DNA of 64,000 bases from an uncultured Flavobacteriaceae bacterium (GTDB taxonomy: Bacteria; Bacteroidota; Bacteroidia; Flavobacteriales; Flavobacteriaceae): the NCBI GenBank assembly GCA_947494715.1, contig CANLWG010000013.1, forward strand, positions 1 to 64,000, written 5' to 3'. A program made the position numbers and the translations under genes. Numbering within the stretch: position 1 is the stretch's first letter; every line of letters begins with the position of its first letter. The notes beneath the pieces are model-generated. The model was given only the letters and a program-made list of their open reading frames with translations. It made no database searches and was not told the origin of the DNA. This document shows, piece after piece, positions 49,622 to 58,456 of this stretch.

Positions 49622-50668
49622 TTAAATGGAATCTCTATCGATAAAATTAAACGGGTTTTTGACCTTGCCCTTTTCTTTATCCAGAATCATCCGTGCCGTT
49701 GTTTCGCCCATAACCTTGAAATCGGTGGAAATACAGGTAATGCCCAACAGTTCCTTTAAGGGGGTATCGTTATACGAAATCACTCCTATATCCTTTCCCA
49801 GATTAAATTCTTTGTCACGTATTTGATTGACCAGATTTACCAAATCGGATTCGCTAATGGTTATAAAAAGGTCACCTTTTTTTAGAATCATATCATCATA
49901 GATCTCATCCAAAATTTCAAAATCAAGTGAGTGCAGTACGCAAAATTTTCGGAACCCATGCAAGATTCTCTTTGGGTACGGATAAACAGAATTTTCGGGA
50001 TATGTAATTATCAACTTTTCGTATTTTGAAATCTTTGTAAGGCCTTCCTGCAAGGCATTATATATATCATTTTCAAAATCTTGATAGATTTCTATAAATG
50101 CCCCATCTACTTCGGGCATAAGATTATCCATGATTATCAGTTTTTCCTTTGGTATTCTTTTTACTGCTTTTACAACTTCATCGGTAAAACTAATATGTCT
50201 TAGTTCGTCTGTCTTAAAATGGGGCATAATAATATAATAGTCATATGCGCCTCTATTTTTTTCTAAAAGACTAAGGAACAAATCCTCATCACAATGGTAA
50301 ATGTGGAGGTCTGTATGTGAGGTGCCACCAATACTATTAACGAAGGAATTATAAACCCTCATTTTATAAGAACTCAATTTATTGATCAAAAAAAGAATGT
50401 TGACTTTTGAAATCAATTTTGTCCGGGTAATATAATAGCCCTTGCCTCTAATCGATAAAATTATCTGTCGTTCCTTTAGAATATTGTATGCTTTTTCAAC
50501 GGTATCCCTAGAAAGTAAGAACTCTTCACTAAACATATTTATTGATGGAATCTTTTCGCCCATTTCAAGATTTCCTATCGATATATTATGTATGATTGCA
50601 TCTACAATTTGTCTATATTTAGGTATTCTTGAGTTCTCATCGATTTTTATATGCTTGAACATTTCCAT
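49622..50668 (-). CDS. GntR-family regulator with sugar-binding (LacI-type) domain
   Basis: 348 residues. The N-terminal winged helix-turn-helix (about 12-76) is GntR-type: KYRQIVDAIIHNI, EKIPSINMFSEEFLLSRDTV and the wing IRGKGYYI. The rest (about 85-345) resembles the periplasmic-binding-protein fold of LacI-type effector domains, with the typical DIGVISYNDTPLKELL and ISTDFKVMGETTARMI. Such a pairing is known in sugar regulators of Bacteroidota. It lies divergently next to the rhamnose operon and inside the set of repeated operators, so L-rhamnose or an intermediate is the likely effector. Confidence 0.9.
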   Translation of the reverse strand: MEMFKHIKIDENSRIPKYRQIVDAIIHNISIGNLEMGEKIPSINMFSEEFLLSRDTVEKAYNILKERQIILSIRGKGYYITRTKLISKVNILFLINKLSSYKMRVYNSFVNSIGGTSHTDLHIYHCDEDLFLSLLEKNRGAYDYYIIMPHFKTDELRHISFTDEVVKAVKRIPKEKLIIMDNLMPEVDGAFIEIYQDFENDIYNALQEGLTKISKYEKLIITYPENSVYPYPKRILHGFRKFCVLHSLDFEILDEIYDDMILKKGDLFITISESDLVNLVNQIRDKEFNLGKDIGVISYNDTPLKELLGITCISTDFKVMGETTARMILDKEKGKVKNPFNFIDRDSI

Positions 50669-50778
50669 TGCAATGTATCTTAAAGTTCTTCTGATTTACA
50701 TGCTAATTAAACAAATAAAAAGAATAAAACGATCATTATTCCGAAACTACTTCGATCATTTCTTAATCTTGAATATAA

Positions 50779-50791
50779 CGGTACAGTACAG
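50779..50791 (+). promoter_or_regulatory. PUL operator, copy 8 (facing rhamnose operon)
   Basis: CGGTACAGTACAGGACAG on the + strand, 56 bases before the rhaEW start and 110 bases from the divergent regulator start. The inner GTACAGTAC is a perfect palindrome about the central base. AAGCTTTG or TATTTTCG just downstream may be the -7 box, so binding would block the promoter. Confidence 0.8.
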
Positions 50792-50846
50792 GACAGAAAG
50801 CTTTGTCCCTTAAACTATTTTCGCTACAAACACTATAACCATACGA

Positions 50847-52952
50847 ATGAAAGATATTGTACAACAATTTAAACATGTCAACTACCTCTGGGACGATAAT
50901 AAGGCAGAAGCTCTTGATAATGATCAAGTTGAACTTTTTCTATATCGATCGAATATTTTAGGTGCCGATCTTAGAATAACAAACTATGGCGGAGGAAATA
51001 CCAGTTGCAAGACCATCGAAAAAGACCCGCTTACCAACCAGGAAGTAGAGGTCATGTGGATAAAAGGTTCAGGAGGAGATATCGGCACATTGACCAAGGC
51101 AGGAATTGCCGGATTATATACAGAAAGACTTCGAAATCTTAAAAACGTCTATGATGGTTTAGAGGATGAAGATCGTATGGTAGGATTATTCTATCATTGT
51201 ATTTACGATTTGGATAGTAAAGCACCATCAATAGATACTCCATTACATGGATTACTCCCATTTAAACATATAGATCACCTACACCCCGATGCGCTAATTG
51301 CTGTAGCCGCCGCTAAGGACAGTGAAAAGGTAACCAAAGAGATATGGGGAGGCACTATGGGTTGGGTGCCTTGGCAAAGACCTGGTTTTGACTTGGGCCT
51401 GCAGCTTGAAAAATGTCTTAAAGACAATCCTGGAATCCGAGGAATTGTCTTGGGCAGTCACGGGCTTTTCACTTGGGGCGGAACTTCATACGAATGTTAT
51501 ATGAACAGCCTTGAAGTCATTGAAATGGCTTCTGAATTCATCGAGAAAAAAATAAAGAAAAATGGAAGTGTCTTTGGAGGACAAAAAGTAAAAAGCCTTC
51601 CGAAGGAAAAACGCCGGGATAAAGCGGCCCAAATTATGCCCATGTTACGAGGCTTATGTTCTTCGGAAAAGAGAATGATCGGACATTTTACCGATAGTGA
51701 TGTAGTTCTTGAATATATCAACAGCAACGATTTGGAGCGCTTGGCGCCTATGGGCACATCATGCCCTGATCACTTTTTAAGAACTAAAATTCAACCACTG
51801 GTACTTCAATTGGATACAACGGAAGATCTTTCCGATACAGAAGCCGTTCTTGTCAAATTGAAACCGGAGTTTGAAGAATATCGAAAAGGATATCAGGTTT
51901 ATTATGACAAACACAAACGAGATAATAGCCCCGAAGTACGAGATGCGAATCCAGTTATCATAATTTATCCAGGTATAGGGATGTTCAGCTTTGCTAAAAA
52001 CAAGCAAACCGCCAGAGTCGCTAATGAGTTTTACGTAAACGCTATAAATGTGATGCGAGGAGCTGAGGCCATTACCGAATATACTTCATTGCCAAGACAA
52101 GAGGCATTCGATATCGAATATTGGCTGCTGGAAGAGGCAAAGCTACAGCGCATGCCAGAAGAAAAACCATTGTCCCGTAAAGTGGCCATAGTCACAGGTG
52201 CAGGAGGTGGTATTGGCAAAGCGATTGCGGATAAATTGGCAAAAGAAGGCGCAAATGTCGTATTGACCGATATTGCCGAAGATAGACTTAGGGAAGCTGT
52301 AAAAACATATGCTAAAGATACTGCAAGTTACTCCGTATGTGATGTAACCAAAAGCCAATCAATCGCTGAGGCGTACAAAAAAGCGTGTCTTGAGTTTGGC
52401 GGAGTCGATATCGTGGTACACAGTGCCGGTTTGGCGATTTCAAAACCGCTTGAGGAAACAACGGAAAAAGATTGGGATATACTTCAAAACGTATTGGTAA
52501 AAGGCCAATTTGAATTGGCCAAACAAGTAGTTGCCATTATGCGTAAGCAGGGTTTAGGTGGTGATTTTATAAGTATTGCCAGTAAAAATGGTCTGGTCTC
52601 AGGCCCCAACAATGTAGCTTATGGCACTTCAAAGGCAGCTCAACAACATATGGCCCGTCTGCTAGCGGCAGAGCTTGGTGGCGATAAGATTCGTGTAAAC
52701 ACGATTAACCCTGATGGAGTAATCGTAGGCAGCAAAATATGGGAAGGAGATTGGGCAGAAGGTCGCGCAAAAGCCTACGGAATTACAGTTGATGAACTTC
52801 CGGCGTACTACGCCAAGCGCAATCTGCTGAACAAAATTATTTATCCAGGAGATATTGCCAACGGGGTCTTCGCCTGTGTTGGCATTTTGGAAAAGACCAC
52901 TGGAAATATCATTAATGTTGATGGCGGAATGGCCAATGCATTTGTACGATAA
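50847..52952 (+). CDS. rhaEW: Bifunctional rhamnulose-1-phosphate aldolase/lactaldehyde dehydrogenase
   Basis: 701 residues. Residues about 20-430 are a class II aldolase domain (RITNYGGGNTSCK, zinc histidines in HIDHLHPDALIAVAA and LGSHGLFTWG). Residues about 445-700 are an SDR domain with TGAGGGIG (about 450-457) and Ser/Tyr/Lys in SIASKNGLVSGPNNVAYGTSK. It splits L-rhamnulose-1-phosphate into DHAP and L-lactaldehyde and oxidises the aldehyde to L-lactate. First gene of the rhamnose operon. Length and fusion are normal for this enzyme. Confidence 0.95.
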   Translation: MKDIVQQFKHVNYLWDDNKAEALDNDQVELFLYRSNILGADLRITNYGGGNTSCKTIEKDPLTNQEVEVMWIKGSGGDIGTLTKAGIAGLYTERLRNLKNVYDGLEDEDRMVGLFYHCIYDLDSKAPSIDTPLHGLLPFKHIDHLHPDALIAVAAAKDSEKVTKEIWGGTMGWVPWQRPGFDLGLQLEKCLKDNPGIRGIVLGSHGLFTWGGTSYECYMNSLEVIEMASEFIEKKIKKNGSVFGGQKVKSLPKEKRRDKAAQIMPMLRGLCSSEKRMIGHFTDSDVVLEYINSNDLERLAPMGTSCPDHFLRTKIQPLVLQLDTTEDLSDTEAVLVKLKPEFEEYRKGYQVYYDKHKRDNSPEVRDANPVIIIYPGIGMFSFAKNKQTARVANEFYVNAINVMRGAEAITEYTSLPRQEAFDIEYWLLEEAKLQRMPEEKPLSRKVAIVTGAGGGIGKAIADKLAKEGANVVLTDIAEDRLREAVKTYAKDTASYSVCDVTKSQSIAEAYKKACLEFGGVDIVVHSAGLAISKPLEETTEKDWDILQNVLVKGQFELAKQVVAIMRKQGLGGDFISIASKNGLVSGPNNVAYGTSKAAQQHMARLLAAELGGDKIRVNTINPDGVIVGSKIWEGDWAEGRAKAYGITVDELPAYYAKRNLLNKIIYPGDIANGVFACVGILEKTTGNIINVDGGMANAFVR

Positions 52953-52975
52953 GTTGTTGAGTTAGTTTTTTCAAT

Positions 52976-53012
52976 ACTTCCATGGGTGAACTGGTCCCTG
53001 GAAGTTTATTTT
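52976..53012 (+). terminator. Intra-operon hairpin between rhaEW and rhaI
   Basis: ACTTCCA and TGGAAGT pair with an additional GGG/CCC and one bulge, followed by TTTATTTT. It lies within the 81-base gap between the two genes. It could be a leaky terminator or an mRNA-stabilising end that lowers expression of the later genes. Confidence 0.6.
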
Positions 53013-53033
53013 ACCACCAATAAATAGAACCCT

Positions 53034-54314
53034 ATGAGAATAGATAAAAGCGCACTTGACGATTTTAATAAAAAAGGAATTGCAGAACATAACGAGCGTT
53101 TTGATTTTTTGTCGAATACAATTTCAAAAAATGGGAGAGGTATTGATGCCATTGTTAAAAAACTTCAAGATTTTCAAGTTGCCATCCCCAGTTGGGCATT
53201 AGGGGCCGGAGGTACAAGGTTCGGTCGTTTTAGCTTTCAGGGAGAGCCTTCGAATCTTGAGCAAAAAATTGATGATGTGGGCATTCTACATGCACTGACG
53301 CGGACTGCAGGGGCCATATCGTTGCACATTCCTTGGGACGTTCCCAACGATTATAATGCTATCAAAGAAGTGGCGAACTCCCATGGGGTTACCTTCGATG
53401 CCGTAAACTCAAATACCTTTCGAGATCAAAAGAACGCAAATGAAAGCTATAGATTCGGATCACTTAGCAATACAAGCAAAGTAGTTCGCGAACAGGCCGT
53501 TGAGCACAATAAAGAGGTCATCCAAATTGGGGATAAACTAGGTTCTAAAAGTTTGACCGTGTGGCTGGCCGATGGAACTAATTTTCCGGGCCAAGCTAAT
53601 TTTCAAACTGCTTTAACGAATACACAAAATAGCCTAAAGGATATTTATGGTGAACTTCCTGATGACTGGAAGCTTTTCATCGAATACAAGCCTTATGAAC
53701 CCAACTTTTATAGTACGGTTATCCAAGATTGGGGCACTTCTTTTATGCTGGCCAATGAATGTGGCGATAAGGCTTATACCTTGGTGGATTTGGGCCATCA
53801 TCTTCCCAACACTAATATTGAGCAGATAGTTTCTACCTTAATGTTGAAGGGAAAACTAGGCGGGTTTCATTTTAACGATAGTAAATACGGCGATGATGAC
53901 CTAACGGTCGGCAGTATAAAACCCTATGCGCTTTTCCTCATTTTCAATGAATTGGTCTATGGGATGGAAAACAATCCCCAAAATCCATATCCTGCATGGA
54001 TGATTGATGCCAGCCACAATACCAAAGACCCGCTTGAAGACCTCATGCAGTCTTTGGAGGCTATTCAAGAGGCTTATGCCAAAGCCCTTTTGGTAGACCA
54101 AAATTTGCTACGTGAAGCGCAAGTAAATCATGACGTAGTCAAGTGTCAGGAGCTACTTCAAGATGCGTATAGAACCGATGTCAGACCATTACTCGAAAAA
54201 GCAAGGTTGAATCGTGGTGGGGCACTTCATCCTATCAATGCCTATCGTTCATTGAATATAAGAAAAAACCTAATCAAGGATAGGGGAGCCGATTCTGTAG
54301 CATCCGGATTATAA
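53034..54314 (+). CDS. rhaI: L-rhamnose isomerase (RhaI type)
   Basis: 426 residues, TIM-barrel isomerase. Conserved stretches of the RhaI type, which differs from E. coli RhaA, are seen: IPSWALGAGGTRFGRF, ISLHIPWD, AVNSNTFRDQ, LTVWLADGTNFPGQ, EYKPYEPNFYSTV and the metal site GGFHFNDSKYGDDDL. Converts L-rhamnose to L-rhamnulose with a metal ion. Second gene of the operon, 8 bases before the kinase. Confidence 0.96.
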   Translation: MRIDKSALDDFNKKGIAEHNERFDFLSNTISKNGRGIDAIVKKLQDFQVAIPSWALGAGGTRFGRFSFQGEPSNLEQKIDDVGILHALTRTAGAISLHIPWDVPNDYNAIKEVANSHGVTFDAVNSNTFRDQKNANESYRFGSLSNTSKVVREQAVEHNKEVIQIGDKLGSKSLTVWLADGTNFPGQANFQTALTNTQNSLKDIYGELPDDWKLFIEYKPYEPNFYSTVIQDWGTSFMLANECGDKAYTLVDLGHHLPNTNIEQIVSTLMLKGKLGGFHFNDSKYGDDDLTVGSIKPYALFLIFNELVYGMENNPQNPYPAWMIDASHNTKDPLEDLMQSLEAIQEAYAKALLVDQNLLREAQVNHDVVKCQELLQDAYRTDVRPLLEKARLNRGGALHPINAYRSLNIRKNLIKDRGADSVASGL

Positions 54315-54321
54315 AATTTTC

Positions 54322-55701
54322 ATGATGAAGAGAAAGGTAACGGCCGTGTTCGATATTGGCAGGACCAACAAAAAGTTTTTTCTTTTTGATTCGGGCTTCC
54401 AAGAGGTGTATCGCGAGTATATTCGCTTTGATGAAATCACGGATGAAGATGGATATCCAACGGAAAACCTGAAAGCGTTAGAAAATTGGGCAATAGAGGT
54501 TTTTGATAGAATACTGGATTCTCGGGAATACGAAATAGAGACATTAAATTTTTCTTGTTATGGAGCAAGCCTGGTTCACATTGATGAAAACGGCAAAGCA
54601 ATCACCCCTCTCTATAATTACATGAAGCCTTTTAAAGATGAAATTTTCAAATCCTTTTATGACAGATATGGCCCGGAAGATGAACTATCAAGAATAACCG
54701 GATCTCCTAAATTGGGTATGCTTAATACCGGCTTGCATTTATACTGGCTCAAATATGCGAAGCCAGAAGTATTCAACAAAATAAAATATTCTTTACACCT
54801 TCCACAATATCTGAGTTATCTATTTACAGGAATTCCAGTAAGTGAATACACTAGTATAGGTTGCCATACCATGCTTTGGGACTATGAGAAAGAAGACTAC
54901 CATCTTTGGGTCTATCAAGAAGGAATACATGAAAAATTGCCTCCAATTACTTCTTCCAGAGAAACAATCCCTATAAATTATAAAGGTAAAGTAATTCGAA
55001 TGGGTACGGGTATTCACGATAGCTCTTCTGCGCTATTACCCTATATCCATAGCATTTCCAAACCTTTTTTATTGGTATCGACAGGTACTTGGAGCATTTC
55101 GATCAATCCTTTCAGTACAGGCATGCTGACCTTAGAGGACATAAAAAATGATAGTCTCTTTAACATGCGAATTGATGGGAGTCCGGTAAAGGTTTCAAGA
55201 TTGTTCCTTGGTAACGAATATAAACTTCAAGTTAAGGCTTTGTCCAATCACTTTAATGTCTCGGATGACTGCCATAAGAAAGTAAAATTTAATCAGGATA
55301 CATTTTTTGAAATCAACAATGATTTCGTTCCTATGTTCAAATGGTCAAGTATTGCTTCGGGAGACATGCCGGAAGAGACCAAAATTCCGTATGATAAATT
55401 CGAACATGCCTATCATCAGCTAATGCTAGAACTGATACAACTGCAACAAAAAAGTATTAGGTCCGCTATGGGCGATGTAAAAATCAAAGAGCTTTATGTG
55501 GATGGAGGCTTTAGTGACAATGAGGTGTATGTACAACTGCTCTCGCAACATTTCGGGAACATGAAACTGAACACAACTGATTCCTCACTGGGATCGGCCT
55601 TAGGGGCTGCTATCGTTGTTTCCGATGTAATAAGCCTGGCACCCCAATTCCTTAAAAGGAACTATACCCTGAAGGAGCATAGTCCATTTATTCTCAAATA
55701 A
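54322..55701 (+). CDS. rhaB: FGGY-family carbohydrate kinase (rhamnulokinase)
   Basis: 459 residues, two actin-like halves. The N-terminal ATPase motif DIGRTNKKFFLFD (from residue 11) and the second motif VSTGTWSISINPF are present, and LYVDGGFSDNEVYVQLL lies near the C-terminus. Phosphorylates L-rhamnulose on O1. The sequence is far from E. coli RhaB, so the function rests on the operon with rhaI and rhaEW. ATG codons at 54322 and 54325 are both possible. Confidence 0.9.
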   Translation: MMKRKVTAVFDIGRTNKKFFLFDSGFQEVYREYIRFDEITDEDGYPTENLKALENWAIEVFDRILDSREYEIETLNFSCYGASLVHIDENGKAITPLYNYMKPFKDEIFKSFYDRYGPEDELSRITGSPKLGMLNTGLHLYWLKYAKPEVFNKIKYSLHLPQYLSYLFTGIPVSEYTSIGCHTMLWDYEKEDYHLWVYQEGIHEKLPPITSSRETIPINYKGKVIRMGTGIHDSSSALLPYIHSISKPFLLVSTGTWSISINPFSTGMLTLEDIKNDSLFNMRIDGSPVKVSRLFLGNEYKLQVKALSNHFNVSDDCHKKVKFNQDTFFEINNDFVPMFKWSSIASGDMPEETKIPYDKFEHAYHQLMLELIQLQQKSIRSAMGDVKIKELYVDGGFSDNEVYVQLLSQHFGNMKLNTTDSSLGSALGAAIVVSDVISLAPQFLKRNYTLKEHSPFILK

Positions 55702-55711
55702 AAAGTTGGTT

Positions 55712-56857
55712 ATGATCTTAGAATTCAATCCTGATTTCCCGTCTATGGACGATTTGAGAAATAAGGCTAAGAGCCGCATACCAAAATTTGCCTTTGAATA
55801 CTTGGACGGCGGTTGTAACGAGGATGTAAATCTACACAGGAATACTTCAGAGCTCAGGGAGGTACAGCTGAAGCCTCGCTATTTAAGGGATTTTAACGGG
55901 GCCAGTATGAAGACCAAAATTTTAGGGATGAAGTATGATGCACCCTTTGGAATCGCTCCTGTAGGTTTACAAGGATTGATGTGGCCCAACTCTCCTGAAA
56001 TTCTTGCCAAGGCCGCTTTTCAGCATAATATTCCATTTGTTCTCAGTACGGTCACAACTACCAGTATCGAACGTGCCAGCGAACTTACCGAAGGTAGGGC
56101 TTGGTTCCAATTGTATCACCCAACCGAAAATTCACTCCGCGATGATATCATAAAAAGAGCGGCAGCAGCAGAATGTCCGGTTTTAGTCATTCTTTGCGAC
56201 GTACCGACCTTTGGTTTTAGACCAAGGGATATTAGAAATGGTTTGGCAATGCCACCAAAGATGTCGATAAAGAACATATTTCAGGTCTTGGGTAGGCCCC
56301 ATTGGGCCTTCAACACCCTGAAATATGGACAACCCAATTTCGAAACCCTAAGACCTTATATGCCAAAAGGGTTGGATTTAAAACAATTAGGGAAGTTTAT
56401 GGACCAAACCTTTTCAGGAAGGTTGAACGAAGAAAAAATCAAACCCATCCGCGACATGTGGAAGGGCAAATTGGTCTTGAAAGGAGTGGCTTCGGAAGCA
56501 GATACAGAAGAGGCTATAAGACTGGGTTTGGACGGTATTATTGTCTCCAACCACGGCGGAAGGCAATTGGATGCTGGGGAGTCAACAATAAAACCACTAA
56601 AAACCATTGCATCCACCTATGGGGAGAAAATAGAGGTTATGATGGATAGTGGACTTCGTTCGGGCCCTGACATAGCTAGGGCGATGGCCTGTGGTGCTAA
56701 ATTTACCTTTATGGGGCGTTCCTTTATGTACGGCACAGCAGCTTTGGGCAAAAAGGGAGGGGACCATACCATATCCATACTAAAAACACAATTGCAACAG
56801 GTAATGGAACAGCTGTGTTGTGAAAGAGTAACCGATTTACCCCAACATTTAATATAA
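55712..56857 (+). CDS. lldD: FMN-dependent alpha-hydroxy acid dehydrogenase (L-lactate)
   Basis: 381 residues from the ATG at 55712; a TTG at 55706 gives only two extra residues. FMN-binding and catalytic signatures of the family are complete: FAFEYLDGGCNEDVN, FGIAPVGLQGLMWP, WFQLYHP, and the catalytic VSNHGGRQLDAG with the later DSGLRSGPDIARAMA. Oxidises L-2-hydroxy acids, here most likely the L-lactate from RhaEW, to pyruvate. Starts 10 bases after the kinase stop. Confidence 0.9.
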   Translation: MILEFNPDFPSMDDLRNKAKSRIPKFAFEYLDGGCNEDVNLHRNTSELREVQLKPRYLRDFNGASMKTKILGMKYDAPFGIAPVGLQGLMWPNSPEILAKAAFQHNIPFVLSTVTTTSIERASELTEGRAWFQLYHPTENSLRDDIIKRAAAAECPVLVILCDVPTFGFRPRDIRNGLAMPPKMSIKNIFQVLGRPHWAFNTLKYGQPNFETLRPYMPKGLDLKQLGKFMDQTFSGRLNEEKIKPIRDMWKGKLVLKGVASEADTEEAIRLGLDGIIVSNHGGRQLDAGESTIKPLKTIASTYGEKIEVMMDSGLRSGPDIARAMACGAKFTFMGRSFMYGTAALGKKGGDHTISILKTQLQQVMEQLCCERVTDLPQHLI

Positions 56858-56878
56858 TAACCGCCAAAAACCAAGCAG

Positions 56879-58291
56879 ATGAGTAAAGTAAGCGTAGAGG
56901 AAGAAATTATAGAAGAGATAGCCGGAGGGGAATTTGAGAGAGAGCCTGTACCACAGTCAAAATTAAAAAGTTGGAGGAGTTTTTTGGGTATGTATGCGGG
57001 AGAGCATGCAGCGGGAACCGAATTTATGATCGGGCCTTTGTTTTTGACCGCTGGGGTAAGTGCCTTTGACTTAATCATTGGATTATTGTTGGGCAATCTT
57101 TTGGCTGTATTGAGCTGGCGTTTTCTTACGGCAAAAATCGCCGTCGAAAATAGGTTGACGCTTTACTACCAATTAGAGAAAATCTGTGGAAAAAAATTGG
57201 TGATCGGTTATAATCTGGCCAATGGAATCCTGTTCTGTTTCTTGGCAGGAGCTATGATTACGGTTTCAGCTACAGCTGTGGGAATACCCTTTGATATGGA
57301 AATGCCAAAGTTGACCGACACTATGCCAAATGGCATGACCTGGGTAATCATCGTTATATTGATTGGAGCGGTTATTTCTTTAATAGCTTCAAAGGGATAT
57401 GATACGGTATCCAAAGCGGCGAATTGGATGTCTCCAGTCATTGTTTTAGCGTTTGTAGCTTGCGGCGTAGTTGCCCTAAATCAATTGGGTGTTAAGAGTT
57501 TCAATGACTTCTGGAATATTTGGGGTGAAGGATCTGAACCCTTCCCGGGACAAATAAAGTATACTTTTTGGCATGTGGTTATCTGGTCATGGTTTGCCAA
57601 CGCCGCAATGCACGTGGGCATGTCTGACCTATCGGTATTCCGGTTTGCCAAAAATGCCAATTCAGGTTGGACGACCGCTGCAGGAATGTATGTAGGTCAC
57701 TATATGGCATGGATAGCTGCAGCATTGTTGTATGCGGTATATCTAAAATCCCCTGAAGCACAGGCTTTATTGTCCAACGGAGAAGCTCCACCGGTTGCAC
57801 CAGGACCCTTGGCCAACAATGCTATCGGAATCTTTGGTATCATAGCAGTTGTACTTGCAGGTTGGACAACGGCCAACCCTACCATCTATAGGGCCGGATT
57901 GGCCTTCCAGGCCATTATGCCCAAGGTCTCTACCTTCTGGGTGACGATTATTGCTGGCACAGTTGCGACCATAGCAGGACTATTTCCCGCATTTGCGATG
58001 AAACTACTGGGTTTTGTGGCACTTTACGGTTTCATTCTAGCTCCTTTCGGTGCCGTAATTGTTTTCGAACATTTCTTTCATAGACAAGCGGGCATTGTAA
58101 AGAACTATGCAGAGGTTGCAAATATCAAATATAACAAGGCAGTCCTTTTTGCCTGGGCGATTAGCTTTGGGCTATTTTATTTTATATCCCTTCAATTCGA
58201 TATTTTTTTGTCATTTGTAACCTTACCGGCATGGTTACTTTGCGGTGTGTTGTTTTTGATATTTAGCAGGAAAACTACGCTTGTTAGATGA
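56879..58291 (+). CDS. NCS1-type (purine-cytosine permease-like) transporter
   Basis: 470 residues, about 12 membrane segments after a charged, Glu-rich N-terminus of about 45 residues. MYAGEHAAGTEFMIGPLF in the first helix and WSWFANAAMHVGMSDLSVFRFAKN fit the NCS1/CodB family. That family normally imports nucleobases, hydantoins or thiamine, but here it is the last gene of the rhamnose operon, so rhamnose or a related compound is the inferred cargo. The last codons (SRKTTLVR and stop) overlap the fructose-bisphosphatase remnant, which means the original C-terminus was replaced. Confidence 0.87.
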   Translation: MSKVSVEEEIIEEIAGGEFEREPVPQSKLKSWRSFLGMYAGEHAAGTEFMIGPLFLTAGVSAFDLIIGLLLGNLLAVLSWRFLTAKIAVENRLTLYYQLEKICGKKLVIGYNLANGILFCFLAGAMITVSATAVGIPFDMEMPKLTDTMPNGMTWVIIVILIGAVISLIASKGYDTVSKAANWMSPVIVLAFVACGVVALNQLGVKSFNDFWNIWGEGSEPFPGQIKYTFWHVVIWSWFANAAMHVGMSDLSVFRFAKNANSGWTTAAGMYVGHYMAWIAAALLYAVYLKSPEAQALLSNGEAPPVAPGPLANNAIGIFGIIAVVLAGWTTANPTIYRAGLAFQAIMPKVSTFWVTIIAGTVATIAGLFPAFAMKLLGFVALYGFILAPFGAVIVFEHFFHRQAGIVKNYAEVANIKYNKAVLFAWAISFGLFYFISLQFDIFLSFVTLPAWLLCGVLFLIFSRKTTLVR

Positions 58292-58456
58292 AGCCAATCC
58301 AATGGCATTTTTAACCGAACAAGCTGGTGGAAGAGCAACAACGACTCAACTAGGATTATGGAAATTGAACCTACCGATATTCACCAAAGATTTCCATTCA
58401 TCTGCGGCAATGCAGCTCTCGTCAAATTAGCTAAGCGATTTATTGTGAAATCTTGA
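58260..58456 (+). pseudogene. fbp: Fructose-1,6-bisphosphatase remnant (C-terminal, frameshifted)
   Basis: Translating + strand frames across the end of the permease gene gives GKLRLLDEANPMAFLTEQAG in one frame, then, after a shift near 58334-58337, RIMEIEPTDIHQRFPFICGN and ALVKLAKRFIVKS with a stop at 58454. These align with the C-terminus of class I fructose-1,6-bisphosphatase ([20 protein letters not shown] and ILDIIPETLHQRRSFFVG in E. coli). Everything upstream is missing, and the homology starts within the last 10 codons of the permease, in another frame. So a deletion joined permease and fbp, and the remnant decayed. Confidence 0.85.

Noticed and set aside
55706-55711. TTG start for the lactate dehydrogenase gene
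   Set aside because: An ATG six bases later gives the normal N-terminus; the TTG adds only two residues.
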